Assembly (NCBI RefSeq): GCF_016405855.1 | Contig: NZ_JAEFCA010000003.1 | Coordinates: 182,253-246,252 of the forward strand | Length of the DNA: 64,000 nt | Direction: 5' to 3' | Source of the DNA: Flavobacterium sp. IB48 | GTDB lineage: Bacteria > Bacteroidota > Bacteroidia > Flavobacteriales > Flavobacteriaceae | In this document: positions 10,129 to 19,216 of the stretch, piece by piece | Numbering within the stretch: the stretch's first letter is position 1 | Layout of the letters: each line of letters starts with the position of its first letter | The notes under the pieces: generated by a model | What the model saw: only the letters and a program-made list of their open reading frames with translations | The model's database searches: none | Told to the model about the DNA's origin: nothing | Position numbers and translations under genes: made by a program

Positions 10129-11088
10129 ATGAAAAAAGTTATTATTACCACATTTGCAGCATTAATGCTGTTTGCTTGTCAAAATGAACAATCTGATTCT
10201 GCCAATGCAGATGCAACTGTTGCTTCTAGAAGAGGATGCGCAACACAAGAAGTTTTAGAAGCTCAATTGAAAGCTGATCCTTCATTAGCTATTAGAATGA
10301 ACGAAATTGAAACTTTTACTACACAACATGCAGGTTCAAATTTTACAGGCCGTTTGGTAAATGGAAAAATCGAAATTCCAGTCGTGGTTAATGTTCTTTA
10401 TAGAACTGCTGCACAAAACATTTCGGATGCACAAATTCAATCACAAATCGATGTTTTAAACAAAGATTTTAATGCTTTAAACTCAGATTATAATAATGTG
10501 CCTGCATTATTTGCTGGAGTTAAGGCAAACATCGGAATTACATTTGTTTTGGATCAAGTTATTAGAAAATCTACAACTAAGACTTCTTGGGGAACAAATG
10601 ATGCAATGAAAAAAACTGCACAAGGCGGAATTGCTCCTACTTCTCCAACTACAAAATTAAACATGTGGTCTTGCAACATTGGCGGTGGAATTTTAGGTTA
10701 TGCACAATTTCCTGGCGGTGCTTCATCTACTGATGGTGTGGTAATCGATTCTCGCTATTTCGGATTATCTGGCGCTGCAAACGCTCCATTCAACTTAGGA
10801 AGAACGGCTACACACGAAGTTGGCCACTGGATGAATTTACGTCACATTTGGGGAGACGCAACTTGCGGAAGCGATCTTGTTGCAGATACTCCTACTCATA
10901 ATGATGCAAACTACGGAGTTCCTGCTTACCCACATTACAGTACTTGTTCTGGAACGCCAGTAGAAATGACAATGAACTATATGGACTATGTTGACGATGC
11001 TGCAATGTATATGTTTTCGGCAGGGCAAAAAAGCAGAATATCGGCTATTTTTACAACTGGAGGTGCTAGAGCAGCATTTGCGCAATAG
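10129..11088 (+). CDS. M43-family zinc metalloprotease, lipoprotein
   Basis: Secreted, lipid-anchored zinc endopeptidase of the pappalysin/ulilysin group. It has 319 residues. A lipoprotein signal ends in LMLFACQN. A mature linker and prodomain-like segment follow, then the catalytic domain with CNIGGGILGYAQFPGG, the zinc motif HEVGHWMNLRHIWGD (three ligands plus general-base Glu) and the Met-turn TMNYMDYVDD. Cysteines near the zinc site (TCGSD, STCSG) fit the family's disulfides. There is no C-terminal sorting domain, so it is probably retained by its lipid. Its terminator follows at 11108. Confidence 0.92.
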   Translation: MKKVIITTFAALMLFACQNEQSDSANADATVASRRGCATQEVLEAQLKADPSLAIRMNEIETFTTQHAGSNFTGRLVNGKIEIPVVVNVLYRTAAQNISDAQIQSQIDVLNKDFNALNSDYNNVPALFAGVKANIGITFVLDQVIRKSTTKTSWGTNDAMKKTAQGGIAPTSPTTKLNMWSCNIGGGILGYAQFPGGASSTDGVVIDSRYFGLSGAANAPFNLGRTATHEVGHWMNLRHIWGDATCGSDLVADTPTHNDANYGVPAYPHYSTCSGTPVEMTMNYMDYVDDAAMYMFSAGQKSRISAIFTTGGARAAFAQ

Positions 11089-11107
11089 TAGAATTAAAAA
11101 GTCAATC

Positions 11108-11137
11108 AAAGCGAGATGTTTTCATCTCGCTTTTTTT
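11108..11137 (+). terminator. Intrinsic terminator after the M43 protease
   Basis: An 11-bp stem AAAGCGAGATG / CATCTCGCTTT around a TTTT loop, followed by a T run. Confidence 0.9.
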
Positions 11138-11195
11138 GTTTGATGTTAAATTTTAGAATGCTTTTTCCTATATTTATGCTCTAAAACTTGAATTA

Positions 11196-12287
11196 ATGAT
11201 AACATCAAAAATTATTGCAAATGGAATTTTACGAGCGCTCGCTGTAATCTTAATTATAGCAGTTGTGCTTTATTTTTTATATGAAATTCAGACGGTAATT
11301 GTCTATTTATGCATCTCATTAATTTTATGTTTAATTGCCAACCCATTAGTTTTATTTTTAAAAAACAAGCTAAAGTTTGGCAATTCATTGGCCGCAACAA
11401 CAACTATTATCTTGTTCATTTTCCTGATTGTAGGCTTTATTTTATTGTTTGTTCCGTTAATTATTTCTCAAGCCAACAATTTATCTCTTCTAGACACAGC
11501 ACATCTTCAGGCACAATTTATACAAACAGAACAAAGCATTGAACAATATTTTAATATTCAGCATGTTGACTTAAATAAAGTCATAAAAGATTCTAAACTA
11601 ACCTCTATGTTAGATTTTAGCTATTTTACTGGATTTATCAATTCAATAATAAGTTTTATGGCCGATATGGGAATGGGATTGGTTTCTGTTTTCTTCATCA
11701 CCTTTTTCTTTATAAAAGATCAGGAAATTTTTAAAGCTCAAGCCCGCAGAATACTTCCTGACACAAACGAAGACAAAATCTTAAATTCTATCACTAAAAT
11801 AAATCATTTACTAACACGATATTTTATTGGACTTTTGCTGCAGCTTACTGTTGTTTTTATTTTGTATCTAATTGTTTTAATGATTTTTGGAAATAAAAAC
11901 GCTTTTGTAATTGCTTTTTTATGTGCTATTCTGAATGTTATACCATATATAGGGCCAATTATTGGAACTATTTTAGCTGCACTTTTAACCATGATTAGCT
12001 TAATAGGTCAAGATTTTCAATCGCAAATTCTTCCGACAACAATTTATGTCGTAATTGGCTTTTTATTGGTTCAGGCAATTGATAATAATATCAGTCAACC
12101 GATAATTTCTTCAAAAAGCGTAAATTCGCATCCTCTGGAAATATTCTTAATTACTTTAATCAGCGGAATTACATTTGGAATCGTCGGAATGATCATTGCC
12201 GTTCCTTTGTTTACTATGATAAAAGTAATTTTAAAAGAATTTTTTCCTGAAAACAAAATTGTCTCCACATTAACCGAAAGAATATAG
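11196..12287 (+). CDS. AI-2E family transporter (permease)
   Basis: Polytopic inner-membrane protein of 363 residues in the AI-2E/TqsA-YdiK family. Members have been linked to export of autoinducer-2 or to ion transport; the substrate here is unknown. Paired hydrophobic helices lie at about residues 10-45 and 60-90, an amphipathic loop runs from about 95 to 150, then further helices with the conserved LCAILNVIPYIGPIIGTILA and FGIVGMIIAVPLFTMIKVIL segments. The next gene starts 2 bases after the stop, so they are co-transcribed, though no functional link is evident. Confidence 0.92.
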   Translation: MITSKIIANGILRALAVILIIAVVLYFLYEIQTVIVYLCISLILCLIANPLVLFLKNKLKFGNSLAATTTIILFIFLIVGFILLFVPLIISQANNLSLLDTAHLQAQFIQTEQSIEQYFNIQHVDLNKVIKDSKLTSMLDFSYFTGFINSIISFMADMGMGLVSVFFITFFFIKDQEIFKAQARRILPDTNEDKILNSITKINHLLTRYFIGLLLQLTVVFILYLIVLMIFGNKNAFVIAFLCAILNVIPYIGPIIGTILAALLTMISLIGQDFQSQILPTTIYVVIGFLLVQAIDNNISQPIISSKSVNSHPLEIFLITLISGITFGIVGMIIAVPLFTMIKVILKEFFPENKIVSTLTERI

Positions 12288-12289
12288 TT

Positions 12290-13471
12290 TTGAATATTTC
12301 TATTTTGCATCAAGATATACAGGAATTTATAACCCAAAATACTGGTGCAGATATAACAAAATTGGCACTGCAGAAAAATCCATTTCCAGAGGTGGATTGG
12401 ATTTTAATTTTAAACCAAATTGAAGCCCGAACTAAAGCTAAAGAAAAACTTCCGTCTTGGTTTGCTGCTGAAAATATAATTTATCCAAGCAAAATATCTG
12501 TAGAACAGACCTCTTCAGAAAAAACAGCTGCTTACAAAGCTTCTTTAATTTCTGGCGAATCTTTAATTGATTTAACTGGAGGTTTTGGTGTCGATGATTA
12601 TTATTTTTCGAAGAAATTTAAATCGATAACACATTGCGAAATCAATAAAGAATTATCTGCTATTGTTTCGCAAAATTTCAAAAAATTGCAAGTTGAAAAT
12701 TGCACTTTTCATGCTGGAGATTCTATTCATTTATTGGAAGAAACGAATCAAAAATTTGACTGGATTTATATTGATCCTTCAAGGAGGAACGACAGCAAAG
12801 GCAAAGTTTTCATGCTGAAAGATTGTCTCCCAAATGTTCCTGAACTGCTTGATTTTTATTTTGAAAAATCAGATTCTATTTTAATTAAAACTGCGCCATT
12901 ATTAGATATTTCGGCAGGATTATCAGAATTAAAAAATGTCAAGAACATTCATATTATAGCGCTCGAAAATGAAGTTAAAGAACTCCTTTTTGAAATTCAC
13001 AAAAGTTATTCCGGTAGAATAACTTTAAAAACCGCTAATATTTTAAAAGAAAAAACAGAAACTTTTGAATTTGTTTTAGGCGAAGAAATCTCATTCCCAT
13101 CTTTTGATTTTCCAAAAAAATATCTCTACGAACCAAATGCGGCTATTATGAAATCTGGTGGTTTTGATGAAGTAAGTATTGCTTTTAAAATTGACAAACT
13201 TCATAAACATTCTCATTTGTATACTTCTGATGAATTAATTGATTTTCCAGGAAGAAAATTTGAAGTTCAAAAAGCCATTTCGTACAACAAAAACGAGATG
13301 AAAAATGAACTTGCAAATAAGCAGGCAAATGTCACAACTCGCAATTTTCAGGAAACAGTAGAAAACATTAGAAAAAAATGGAAAATAAAAAGTGGAGGTA
13401 ATTTGTATTGTTTTTTTACAACTGATGTAAAAGATAACAAAATAGTTTTAATTTGCACCAAAATAAACTAA
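12290..13471 (+). CDS. Class I SAM methyltransferase, THUMP-like type
   Basis: Predicted RNA/DNA methyltransferase of the Bacteroidota family with a ferredoxin-like and a C-terminal THUMP-like domain. It has 393 residues from a TTG at 12290, 2 bases after the AI-2E gene. The SAM-binding loop is LIDLTGGFGVDDYYFSKKF, and the catalytic motif is IYIDPSRRN (a DPPY-like Asp-Pro). The C-terminal 80 residues (FPGRKFEVQKAISYNKNEMK onward) match the THUMP-like tail. The target is unknown; RNA is most likely by fold. Confidence 0.85.
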   Translation: MNISILHQDIQEFITQNTGADITKLALQKNPFPEVDWILILNQIEARTKAKEKLPSWFAAENIIYPSKISVEQTSSEKTAAYKASLISGESLIDLTGGFGVDDYYFSKKFKSITHCEINKELSAIVSQNFKKLQVENCTFHAGDSIHLLEETNQKFDWIYIDPSRRNDSKGKVFMLKDCLPNVPELLDFYFEKSDSILIKTAPLLDISAGLSELKNVKNIHIIALENEVKELLFEIHKSYSGRITLKTANILKEKTETFEFVLGEEISFPSFDFPKKYLYEPNAAIMKSGGFDEVSIAFKIDKLHKHSHLYTSDELIDFPGRKFEVQKAISYNKNEMKNELANKQANVTTRNFQETVENIRKKWKIKSGGNLYCFFTTDVKDNKIVLICTKIN

Positions 13472-13475
13472 TACA

Positions 13476-14042
13476 ATGAAACACCTAATTACACTAACCC
13501 TTTTTTTATTGACCATTACCGCATTTGCCCAAAAACCATGTGAATACAGCGTAAATGTAAATGACTCTATTGGAAGCTATAAAGTAACAAATGAGTATTT
13601 AATGAGTGAGAAATATTTTGGAGGAAACTTTGATTATATCTTCTTTTCATTAGCCCAAACAGACGGATTGCCTACTTTAAATTTACAATCTATTCAGAAA
13701 AGTAAATATTTTATTAAAGCCAACTGTTTTGATAAAAATTCAAAAATCTTTTTACAATTAGAAAACGGAAAAATTGTAACATTGATGCATATCAATCAAG
13801 AAAATTGCGGAACATTAGTTCGTGACGACAAAGGATTTGACAACCGCATAAACACTGGTATTTTTATGTTTATGAAAGACAATTACGAAGAACTAAAAAA
13901 ATCTCCGATCTCAATTATGCGAGTGAAATATCTAACAAATGTTGAAGATTATATCGTAAAAAGAGAACTAACCTCTGAATTGACTGGAAAGGTTACACAC
14001 CCAAATACCTATTTTATGGAAAACATAAGATGCGTTGAATAA
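13476..14042 (+). CDS. Hypothetical secreted protein
   Basis: Not recognised. 188 residues with a clear signal peptide (MKHLITLTLFLLTITAFAQ) and cysteines at mature positions suggesting one or two disulfides (KPCEYS, KANCFD, ENCGTL, IRCVE). It starts 4 bases after the methyltransferase gene and its stop codon directly abuts the stop of the convergent dipeptidase gene. Probably periplasmic or surface-exposed. Confidence 0.7.
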   Translation: MKHLITLTLFLLTITAFAQKPCEYSVNVNDSIGSYKVTNEYLMSEKYFGGNFDYIFFSLAQTDGLPTLNLQSIQKSKYFIKANCFDKNSKIFLQLENGKIVTLMHINQENCGTLVRDDKGFDNRINTGIFMFMKDNYEELKKSPISIMRVKYLTNVEDYIVKRELTSELTGKVTHPNTYFMENIRCVE

Positions 14043-14690
14043 TTAATCGCATTTCCATTTCTGGTTGGACACTTTATCTTTTAAACCTGCTTTTAAATTA
14101 TAATGCCACCATTCAGAATCAAAAGAATTGAAGCCGTTTTTAATCATTGTATTTTTTAGATACTTTCTATTTGAAAGAATATCTTTTGAAAGCTGTTTAA
14201 AATTATGACTGGCCATAATTCCGAAAAAATCAAAAGACGTTCCCATATCAACTTCCTTTCCTGTAACATCAACTAAAGAAATATCTACGGCTCCTCCTCT
14301 ATTATGGATGGAGCCTTTTTTTGGATCTGCAACATAAATAGGATTCGAAACAATCTCCCACATTTTTTTCTGAATATCTAAAGGTCTGTAGCAGTCATAC
14401 AATTTAATTTTATATCCTTTCTTCTGAAAATCTTTATTGGCTGCAATTAGTGCTTTTACAGTCTTTAAACGAAGCATACATTCAGCACAATCGTAAACCT
14501 TTGTTTTCAGAAAATTATCTTCGGTCGCATATTTCATATCGTATACAAAATCATTACTATAATCTCTTAGATTTACAAAAGTAGTATCTGAAATTTTAAC
14601 TTCTGAAGGAGAAGTATAAACCTCGTTTTGCGCTTGTAGAGTGCTAATTCCTAAAAGAAAAAAAGCTATAATTTTTAATGTATGATTCAT
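14043..14690 (-). CDS. D-alanyl-D-alanine dipeptidase (VanX/DdpX, M15D)
   Basis: Zinc peptidase cleaving D-Ala-D-Ala released from peptidoglycan, for envelope recycling. The ATG at 14688-14690 gives 215 residues with a signal peptide (IIAFFLLGISTLQAQ). The zinc motifs are SIHNRGGAVDIS (His and Asp ligands) and EWWHYN (catalytic Glu and third His), with KLYDCYRPLDIQKKMWE upstream. Reading from 14723 would place residues before the signal peptide and was rejected. There is no van gene context, so it is metabolic rather than a glycopeptide-resistance enzyme. Confidence 0.92.
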   Translation of the reverse strand: MNHTLKIIAFFLLGISTLQAQNEVYTSPSEVKISDTTFVNLRDYSNDFVYDMKYATEDNFLKTKVYDCAECMLRLKTVKALIAANKDFQKKGYKIKLYDCYRPLDIQKKMWEIVSNPIYVADPKKGSIHNRGGAVDISLVDVTGKEVDMGTSFDFFGIMASHNFKQLSKDILSNRKYLKNTMIKNGFNSFDSEWWHYNLKAGLKDKVSNQKWKCD

Positions 14691-14897
14691 TATCAGATAA
14701 TTTAAAAAACTGAAGTTAAACAAAAAATATCAAAAATCGATTTTTACGATTTCTCTTTAGAGCTAAAAATTTATTTTTTTGAATCTGAAATCCGTCATAA
14801 ATTACTGTCAAAAGAAACAATATTTTTAATATCTTTATGAAAATTAGACCATTACGACTTTGTAAAATAAATTATTAATTCTAAAATCAGTTATATT

Positions 14898-15419
14898 ATG
14901 AATTACAGAGCCAAATACATTTTAGCTGCCATTGTAAGCAGTTTAATCTTGTTATCCTGCAAAAAAGAAATTATTAAAGAAGTTCCTAAAACAGATTCTA
15001 CTTCTATAAAAACTGAGGCTTTACAGGCAGATAGCACTGTTTTAAACCCAAATGATTCTTTATATGCTTTAGTAGATAAAAGTGTTATTGGGACTCAATT
15101 TTTAACTAAAAGCAGTTTAGCGCCAAGATTAAAAAAACTTTTAGGAGCTGACTACGATGCAATGATAAAAAACTGGAATACCGAAACTCCTTTTGAAAAA
15201 CAAGATAATGTACTGCACGCTTGGGGTTGCAAACAGCATGACTGCAGCACTTATTCTTATGATTTGTATATTGATGTTAAAAACAATAAAATAAACGTCT
15301 ACAAATTTTCTGAGTCAAAACTGACGATTTTTAAAGAAGATAATTTTGATGTTGAGATTACAGGCAACTTTTTAAAAGATTTAAATATTAAAAAGGAGAA
15401 TACAGAAATTAAAAAATAA
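14898..15419 (+). CDS. Ivy-like (lysozyme-inhibitor-like) lipoprotein
   Basis: 173 residues. A lipoprotein signal with LILLSCKK is followed by a Thr/Ser-rich linker and a globular domain carrying GCKQHDCSTY. This closely matches the CKPHDC loop with which the Ivy family plugs the active site of C-type lysozyme. The domain length (about 120 residues) also fits. This suggests a surface or periplasmic inhibitor protecting the cell from host or predator lysozyme, or a regulator of lytic enzymes. Function is inferred from one motif and layout; the Pro-to-Gln change in the loop is a caution. It lies near the D-Ala-D-Ala dipeptidase gene, and a strong terminator follows. Confidence 0.65.
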   Translation: MNYRAKYILAAIVSSLILLSCKKEIIKEVPKTDSTSIKTEALQADSTVLNPNDSLYALVDKSVIGTQFLTKSSLAPRLKKLLGADYDAMIKNWNTETPFEKQDNVLHAWGCKQHDCSTYSYDLYIDVKNNKINVYKFSESKLTIFKEDNFDVEITGNFLKDLNIKKENTEIKK

Positions 15420-15429
15420 TACATGCATA

Positions 15430-15461
15430 AAAAAAGCGGTTTTAAAAAAACCGCTTTTTTA
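15430..15461. terminator. Intrinsic terminator, bidirectional
   Basis: A stem AAAAAGCGGTTT / AAACCGCTTTTT lies between the convergent Ivy-like and desaturase genes; A and T runs on both sides allow use from either strand. Confidence 0.85.
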
Positions 15462-15477
15462 TTAAATATCTTGAAGA

Positions 15478-16581
15478 CTATATTTCTCCTGTAATTAAAA
15501 TGTTCTCTTTTACGCCTTTGTCTCTCAACATTCTAAAATGAGAACGAACAGCATGATGAAACGGATATGAAGTATAAGGAAGATTATATTCGGCTGCATA
15601 ACGTTTTATAATTGGCGTAATATATGGATAGTATGTATGCCCAACCGCCGGAAAAAGATGGTGTGCTACATGATGAGTAAATCCGCCGTATAAAAAATTA
15701 GCCAATTTACTTTCTGTACTAAAATCTTTGGTAACAATCATCTGATGCATCACCCACGTATCAGAAAGATTTCCGTCTTCATCTGCATGAGGAAAATGAG
15801 CATCTTCGTCAACATGAGTAGAAACTAACGCCACAACACCAATTGCGCTACCGCATAAATGCATTGAAAGCCAAGCAAAAAGAACCGTATACCAAGGCTG
15901 GCTCAAAAGCACCATTGGAATGAAAAGCAAGTAAATTAAATTAATAATTTTAGCCACAAACAATCTGTAAACTTCTTGTCTTGGAATTTTATCTACTACT
16001 TTCTTTACATAATTATCCTTTTTACCAAAAAAGTCTTTAAAATCTCTAATATAAAGCCAATTTAGGCTATAAAAAGGATAGATAAACCACATGTAAATGT
16101 GTTGATACTTATGGTAATTAAATAGTGGACTGTTTGGGAATATTCTAATAATATCGCTCTGTTTGATATCAACATCCCAATCTGGCACATTTGGATATGC
16201 ATGATGCAGACTTATATGACGTCTCATCCAAAGCCAATGATTACTCCCGAAGAGTTCTAAAACATATAAAAACCATTCATTATGCTTTGGCTTTTTAAAC
16301 AAAGCTCCATGTGCAGCATCATGAAAAGCATTTATAAATAAAACGATCATTGTAATGCCAGACAAAATGTAAAAAAGAAACAATAAGGGAGTCTGATTCC
16401 CGAACATTAAAATACAGGCGTAGAATAAAAAAAATACTGCTAGAAGCCCTAATGACTTCACAACATTTAATACATACAAGGACGAGTTTTTTAAGACCGT
16501 TTCATTCACTTCTAAACGCATCTTTTTAAAAAAATCATCCGCTCCTGGTTTAACATAAACCGGTCGTTTTAATTTTTCCAT
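15478..16581 (-). CDS. Fatty acid desaturase (membrane di-iron)
   Basis: Introduces a double bond into acyl chains (acyl-lipid or acyl-CoA), adjusting membrane fluidity. 367 residues. The three histidine boxes are HDAAHG, HISLHH and HHVAHH, in the order and spacing of membrane desaturases. Hydrophobic pairs lie at about residues 35-85 and 205-250. The third box has His in place of the Gln typical of cytochrome-b5 front-end desaturases, and no b5 domain is present, so electrons must come from a separate ferredoxin. Regioselectivity cannot be told. Upstream sequence holds the XRE gene's terminator. Confidence 0.93.
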   Translation of the reverse strand: MEKLKRPVYVKPGADDFFKKMRLEVNETVLKNSSLYVLNVVKSLGLLAVFFLFYACILMFGNQTPLLFLFYILSGITMIVLFINAFHDAAHGALFKKPKHNEWFLYVLELFGSNHWLWMRRHISLHHAYPNVPDWDVDIKQSDIIRIFPNSPLFNYHKYQHIYMWFIYPFYSLNWLYIRDFKDFFGKKDNYVKKVVDKIPRQEVYRLFVAKIINLIYLLFIPMVLLSQPWYTVLFAWLSMHLCGSAIGVVALVSTHVDEDAHFPHADEDGNLSDTWVMHQMIVTKDFSTESKLANFLYGGFTHHVAHHLFPAVGHTYYPYITPIIKRYAAEYNLPYTSYPFHHAVRSHFRMLRDKGVKENILITGEI

Positions 16582-16670
16582 ATTGGTTACTGCTAGAAAT
16601 TGTTAATCAAATTTAGTAAAAAAAAACTTAACTACTTGATATATACCTAACTAAAAATAAAGTATTTTAT

Positions 16671-16700
16671 AACAAAAAACCACTCCAAATAGAGTGGTTT
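16671..16700 (-). terminator. Intrinsic terminator of the XRE regulator gene
   Basis: A stem AAACCACTC / GAGTGGTTT (16677-16685 with 16692-16700); on the minus strand the stem is followed by TTTTTTG. Confidence 0.8.
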
Positions 16701-16753
16701 CATTAGTACTGTAAAGTTTAAATTTGCTAGATATTTTCTTGGGAAACGTGCAA

Positions 16754-17092
16754 TTACTCCTCAAACTTTTTGTCTACTAGACGAAGTCTAATATTATGAA
16801 TACGCCCTTCTATTTCTTCTAGGTCATTCAAAATTGTTTGTTTTTGATAAACTGCTCCCATTTCATTAACCATATTTTGCTCATCGGGAGCAAAAAGATC
16901 ATTCAAATCCACATCTGGAAAATTTTTACTTAAGCTAATAATAAATTCAGAACCTATATTAGCCGTTCCATGTAAATACCTCCCAATCATTGCAGGGCTA
17001 AATCCTAGAATCGCCCCAACTTCCTTTTGTTTCAATCCTTTGTCCTTAAAGAATTTACTTAATTTTTCGTGATACATCATTTTTAAATTCAT
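16754..17092 (-). CDS. XRE-family helix-turn-helix regulator
   Basis: DNA-binding protein of 112 residues. The HTH spans about residues 10-60 (KQKEVGAILGFSPAMIGRYL), and a C-terminal coiled-coil-like tail (DLEEIEGRIHNIRLRL) probably dimerises it. It is divergent from two small plus-strand genes, and the shared AT-rich gap of about 85 bases is a natural operator region, so it may control them. Targets unknown. Confidence 0.88.
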   Translation of the reverse strand: MNLKMMYHEKLSKFFKDKGLKQKEVGAILGFSPAMIGRYLHGTANIGSEFIISLSKNFPDVDLNDLFAPDEQNMVNEMGAVYQKQTILNDLEEIEGRIHNIRLRLVDKKFEE

Positions 17093-17177
17093 TCAAAATA
17101 TAGCTAAAATATATTTTTTAACATTAAAAAGAATAATAAATATAATATTATTCCTACATTTACATAAGCCAATTACC

Positions 17178-17471
17178 ATGTTATTAATACTTAGCAAATA
17201 TATGTCAAAATTAATCAATAATAGCAATTTTAAAGAAGATAATTCTCACAATAAAAAAGCTTATGAATTTATAGATAAGCATTTACCTGTAACCTATGTT
17301 GATCTTACAATTGCTTGTATCATCAAAAAAGGACAGCCTGCTCCTAGCAAATCATTAGTTAGAAATGTTCGAAATAAAACAATATTTAGAAACGATATTT
17401 TACTGGCATTGGTAGAAGTAGCAAATGAAAATAAAGAAGCAATTGAGAAAATAAAACTTTTAACCTCTTGA
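17178..17471 (+). CDS. Small hypothetical protein
   Basis: Not recognised. 97 residues from ATG 17178, or 89 from ATG 17202. It is basic, helical and soluble, without signal or membrane segments; it contains CIIKKGQPAPSKSLVRNVRN. A TACATTTA element (one mismatch from TAnnTTTG) at 17154-17161 could drive it. It is divergent from the XRE gene and 48 bases ahead of a second small gene; the three may form a regulator/target module. Confidence 0.55.
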   Translation: MLLILSKYMSKLINNSNFKEDNSHNKKAYEFIDKHLPVTYVDLTIACIIKKGQPAPSKSLVRNVRNKTIFRNDILLALVEVANENKEAIEKIKLLTS

Positions 17472-17519
17472 GTTTATAAAGCATTTAGAAAAAACATCTT
17501 TTATCAAAGTTTTAATTTT

Positions 17520-17723
17520 ATGACAAATCAGAATACCAATAAAAAAGAAAATATTCCAACAGATTCTATTAAAAATCAATTTGAGACCCCAGCATCAAGC
17601 AAAACTGATCTAAAAAGCAAATCATTTCTATATGGAATGAGTTTTGAACAATATAAAGAAGGACTTGAAATTCACTGCAAATGTTTTAAACAAATGGAAA
17701 AAGCAAAAAGAATGACGAATTAA
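17520..17723 (+). CDS. Small hypothetical protein
   Basis: Not recognised. 67 residues, polar and Lys-rich, with a disordered first half (Asn, Ser, Thr, Lys) and a helical second half (YGMSFEQYKEGLEIHCKCFK). No signal or membrane segment. It follows the previous small gene on the same strand and precedes a long-loop hairpin. It may be a small regulator or a partner of its neighbour. Confidence 0.45.
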   Translation: MTNQNTNKKENIPTDSIKNQFETPASSKTDLKSKSFLYGMSFEQYKEGLEIHCKCFKQMEKAKRMTN

Positions 17724-17757
17724 ATCACATCAAATACTCATCGTTTTTTTTTAGAAT

Positions 17758-17805
17758 TTTACAACACAGACAATGACAGACTTGATTTGTGTTGTAAATT
17801 TCAGT
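17758..17805 (+). terminator. Possible terminator after the small gene pair
   Basis: A stem TTTACAACACA / TGTGTTGTAAA (17758-17768 with 17788-17798), 19-base loop, then a short T-rich run. The loop is long for a classical terminator. Confidence 0.4.
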
Positions 17806-17903
17806 TTTTAACGTAAAATATTAAACTTAAAAAAATTTTCATTTTTTTGTAATTTGCCACTAAAAGCTATTACCGTTAGCTTAACTGCAACTTTTACACA
17901 ACA

Positions 17904-18677
17904 ATGAAAAACATAACACTTTTTATTTTACTTATTTTAGGCTGTTTCCTTCAACAAGACTGTCTAGCTCAAAAACAAAAGAAGTCGCGTTTTAAAGCTT
18001 TAGTTTTGTACGAAAACGGCGGACATCATCTTCCTTTTACAAAAGCAGCCAAACCTTGGTTGAATAAACTCGCTATTGACAGCAGTTTTACAATCGATTA
18101 TATAGAAAGTACAAAAACCATCAACGAAGCGCTTTTAAAGAAATATCAAGTCTTTATACAATTGGATTATCCTCCGTACACCTGGAGCGAAGAATCAATG
18201 CAGGCATTTCAGAAATATATGAACAGCAGGAAAGGCGGCTGGGTCGGACTGCATCACGCGACATTGCTTGGAGAGTTTGACGGATACCCCATGTGGAAGT
18301 GGTTTTCTGATTTTATGGGCGGAATCAGATTTGTTAATTATATTCCAGATTTTGCGAGTGGAAAAGTAACTATTGAAGACAAATCTCATCCTGTAACAAA
18401 AGGAATTCCGATAGATTTTCTAGTCAAAAAAGAAGAATGGTACATTTACGATAAAAGTCCGAGAACAAATGTTCATGTTCTAGCTTCTGTTGATGAATCT
18501 ACTTACCAGCCAGATTCAAAAATAAAAATGGGAGATCATCCTGTGGTTTGGACAAACGATCACTTTGCTTCACGAAATGTTTACATTTTTATGGGACACG
18601 CACCAGAATTATTTCAAAACGAAGCATACACTACTCTATTGAGAAACTCAATTTTCTGGGCAGCCGCAAAAAGATAA
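17904..18677 (+). CDS. ThuA-domain protein, exported
   Basis: 257 residues with a hydrophobic leader ending near LAQKQKK. The ThuA domain (class I glutamine-amidotransferase-like fold, trehalose utilisation family) shows ALVLYENGGHHLPFTKAA, GWVGLHHATLLGEFDGYPMW, a WYIYDKSPRTNVHVLAS segment and a C-terminal YIFMGHAPELFQNEAYTTLL. Members are common beside Bacteroidota carbohydrate genes and may bind or modify sugars. No such genes surround this copy, so the role is open. Confidence 0.9.
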   Translation: MKNITLFILLILGCFLQQDCLAQKQKKSRFKALVLYENGGHHLPFTKAAKPWLNKLAIDSSFTIDYIESTKTINEALLKKYQVFIQLDYPPYTWSEESMQAFQKYMNSRKGGWVGLHHATLLGEFDGYPMWKWFSDFMGGIRFVNYIPDFASGKVTIEDKSHPVTKGIPIDFLVKKEEWYIYDKSPRTNVHVLASVDESTYQPDSKIKMGDHPVVWTNDHFASRNVYIFMGHAPELFQNEAYTTLLRNSIFWAAAKR

Positions 18678-18740
18678 AACCAATATTACACATAATTGCT
18701 ATTTTTGCCGATTATCAAAAAAAACAAACATTTATCAATT

Positions 18741-19184
18741 GTGATTCAAAAAGTCAATAAATCAGAATATCAAGAATTAATTTCAGTGTGGGAATCTTCA
18801 GTAAAAGCAACGCACGATTTTTTAAAACCTGAAGATTTTATATTTTACAAAGAACTTATTCCAAACTTTTTTGACAATGTTTCTTTAAACTGTATAAAAA
18901 ATGACCAACAACAAATTATTGGTTTTATCGGAACTCATGATGAGAACTTAGAAATGTTGTTTGTAACAGCGGACCAAATCGGAAAAGGAATCGGAAAAAA
19001 GTTATTATTATATGCAATTGAAGAACTTAAAATCTCAAAAGTTGATGTAAATAAAGATAACCAAACAGCCACTGCATTTTACAAGCATTTTGGATTTGAA
19101 GTAAAATCTACTTCTGATCTAGACGGCTGCGGAAAACCCTATCCGATTTTGCATTTAGAACTAACAAAAGAGCCACTTCATTAA
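18741..19184 (+). CDS. GNAT-family N-acetyltransferase
   Basis: Acetyl-CoA-dependent acetyltransferase; substrate unknown. From the GTG at 18741 it has 147 residues. The acetyl-CoA loop is LFVTADQIGKGIGKKLLLYA (a QxxGxG/A type motif), followed by VDVNKDNQTATAFYKHFGFE. A longer frame from a TTG at 18696 exists but its extra residues look unlike the family. The stop codon lies inside the terminator hairpin. Confidence 0.88.
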   Translation: MIQKVNKSEYQELISVWESSVKATHDFLKPEDFIFYKELIPNFFDNVSLNCIKNDQQQIIGFIGTHDENLEMLFVTADQIGKGIGKKLLLYAIEELKISKVDVNKDNQTATAFYKHFGFEVKSTSDLDGCGKPYPILHLELTKEPLH

Positions 19185-19200
19185 AGTGGCTCTTTAAATT
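19167..19200 (+). terminator. Terminator overlapping the end of the GNAT gene
   Basis: A 12-bp perfect stem AAAGAGCCACTT / AAGTGGCTCTTT (19167-19178 with 19184-19195) with a 5-base loop; the TAA stop falls at the loop and 3' arm. Confidence 0.8.
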
Positions 19201-19216
19201 TTACAACAGACTATTT

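Noticed and set aside
14691..14723. Longer start of the VanX-type dipeptidase
   Set aside because: Puts 11 residues in front of a complete signal peptide.
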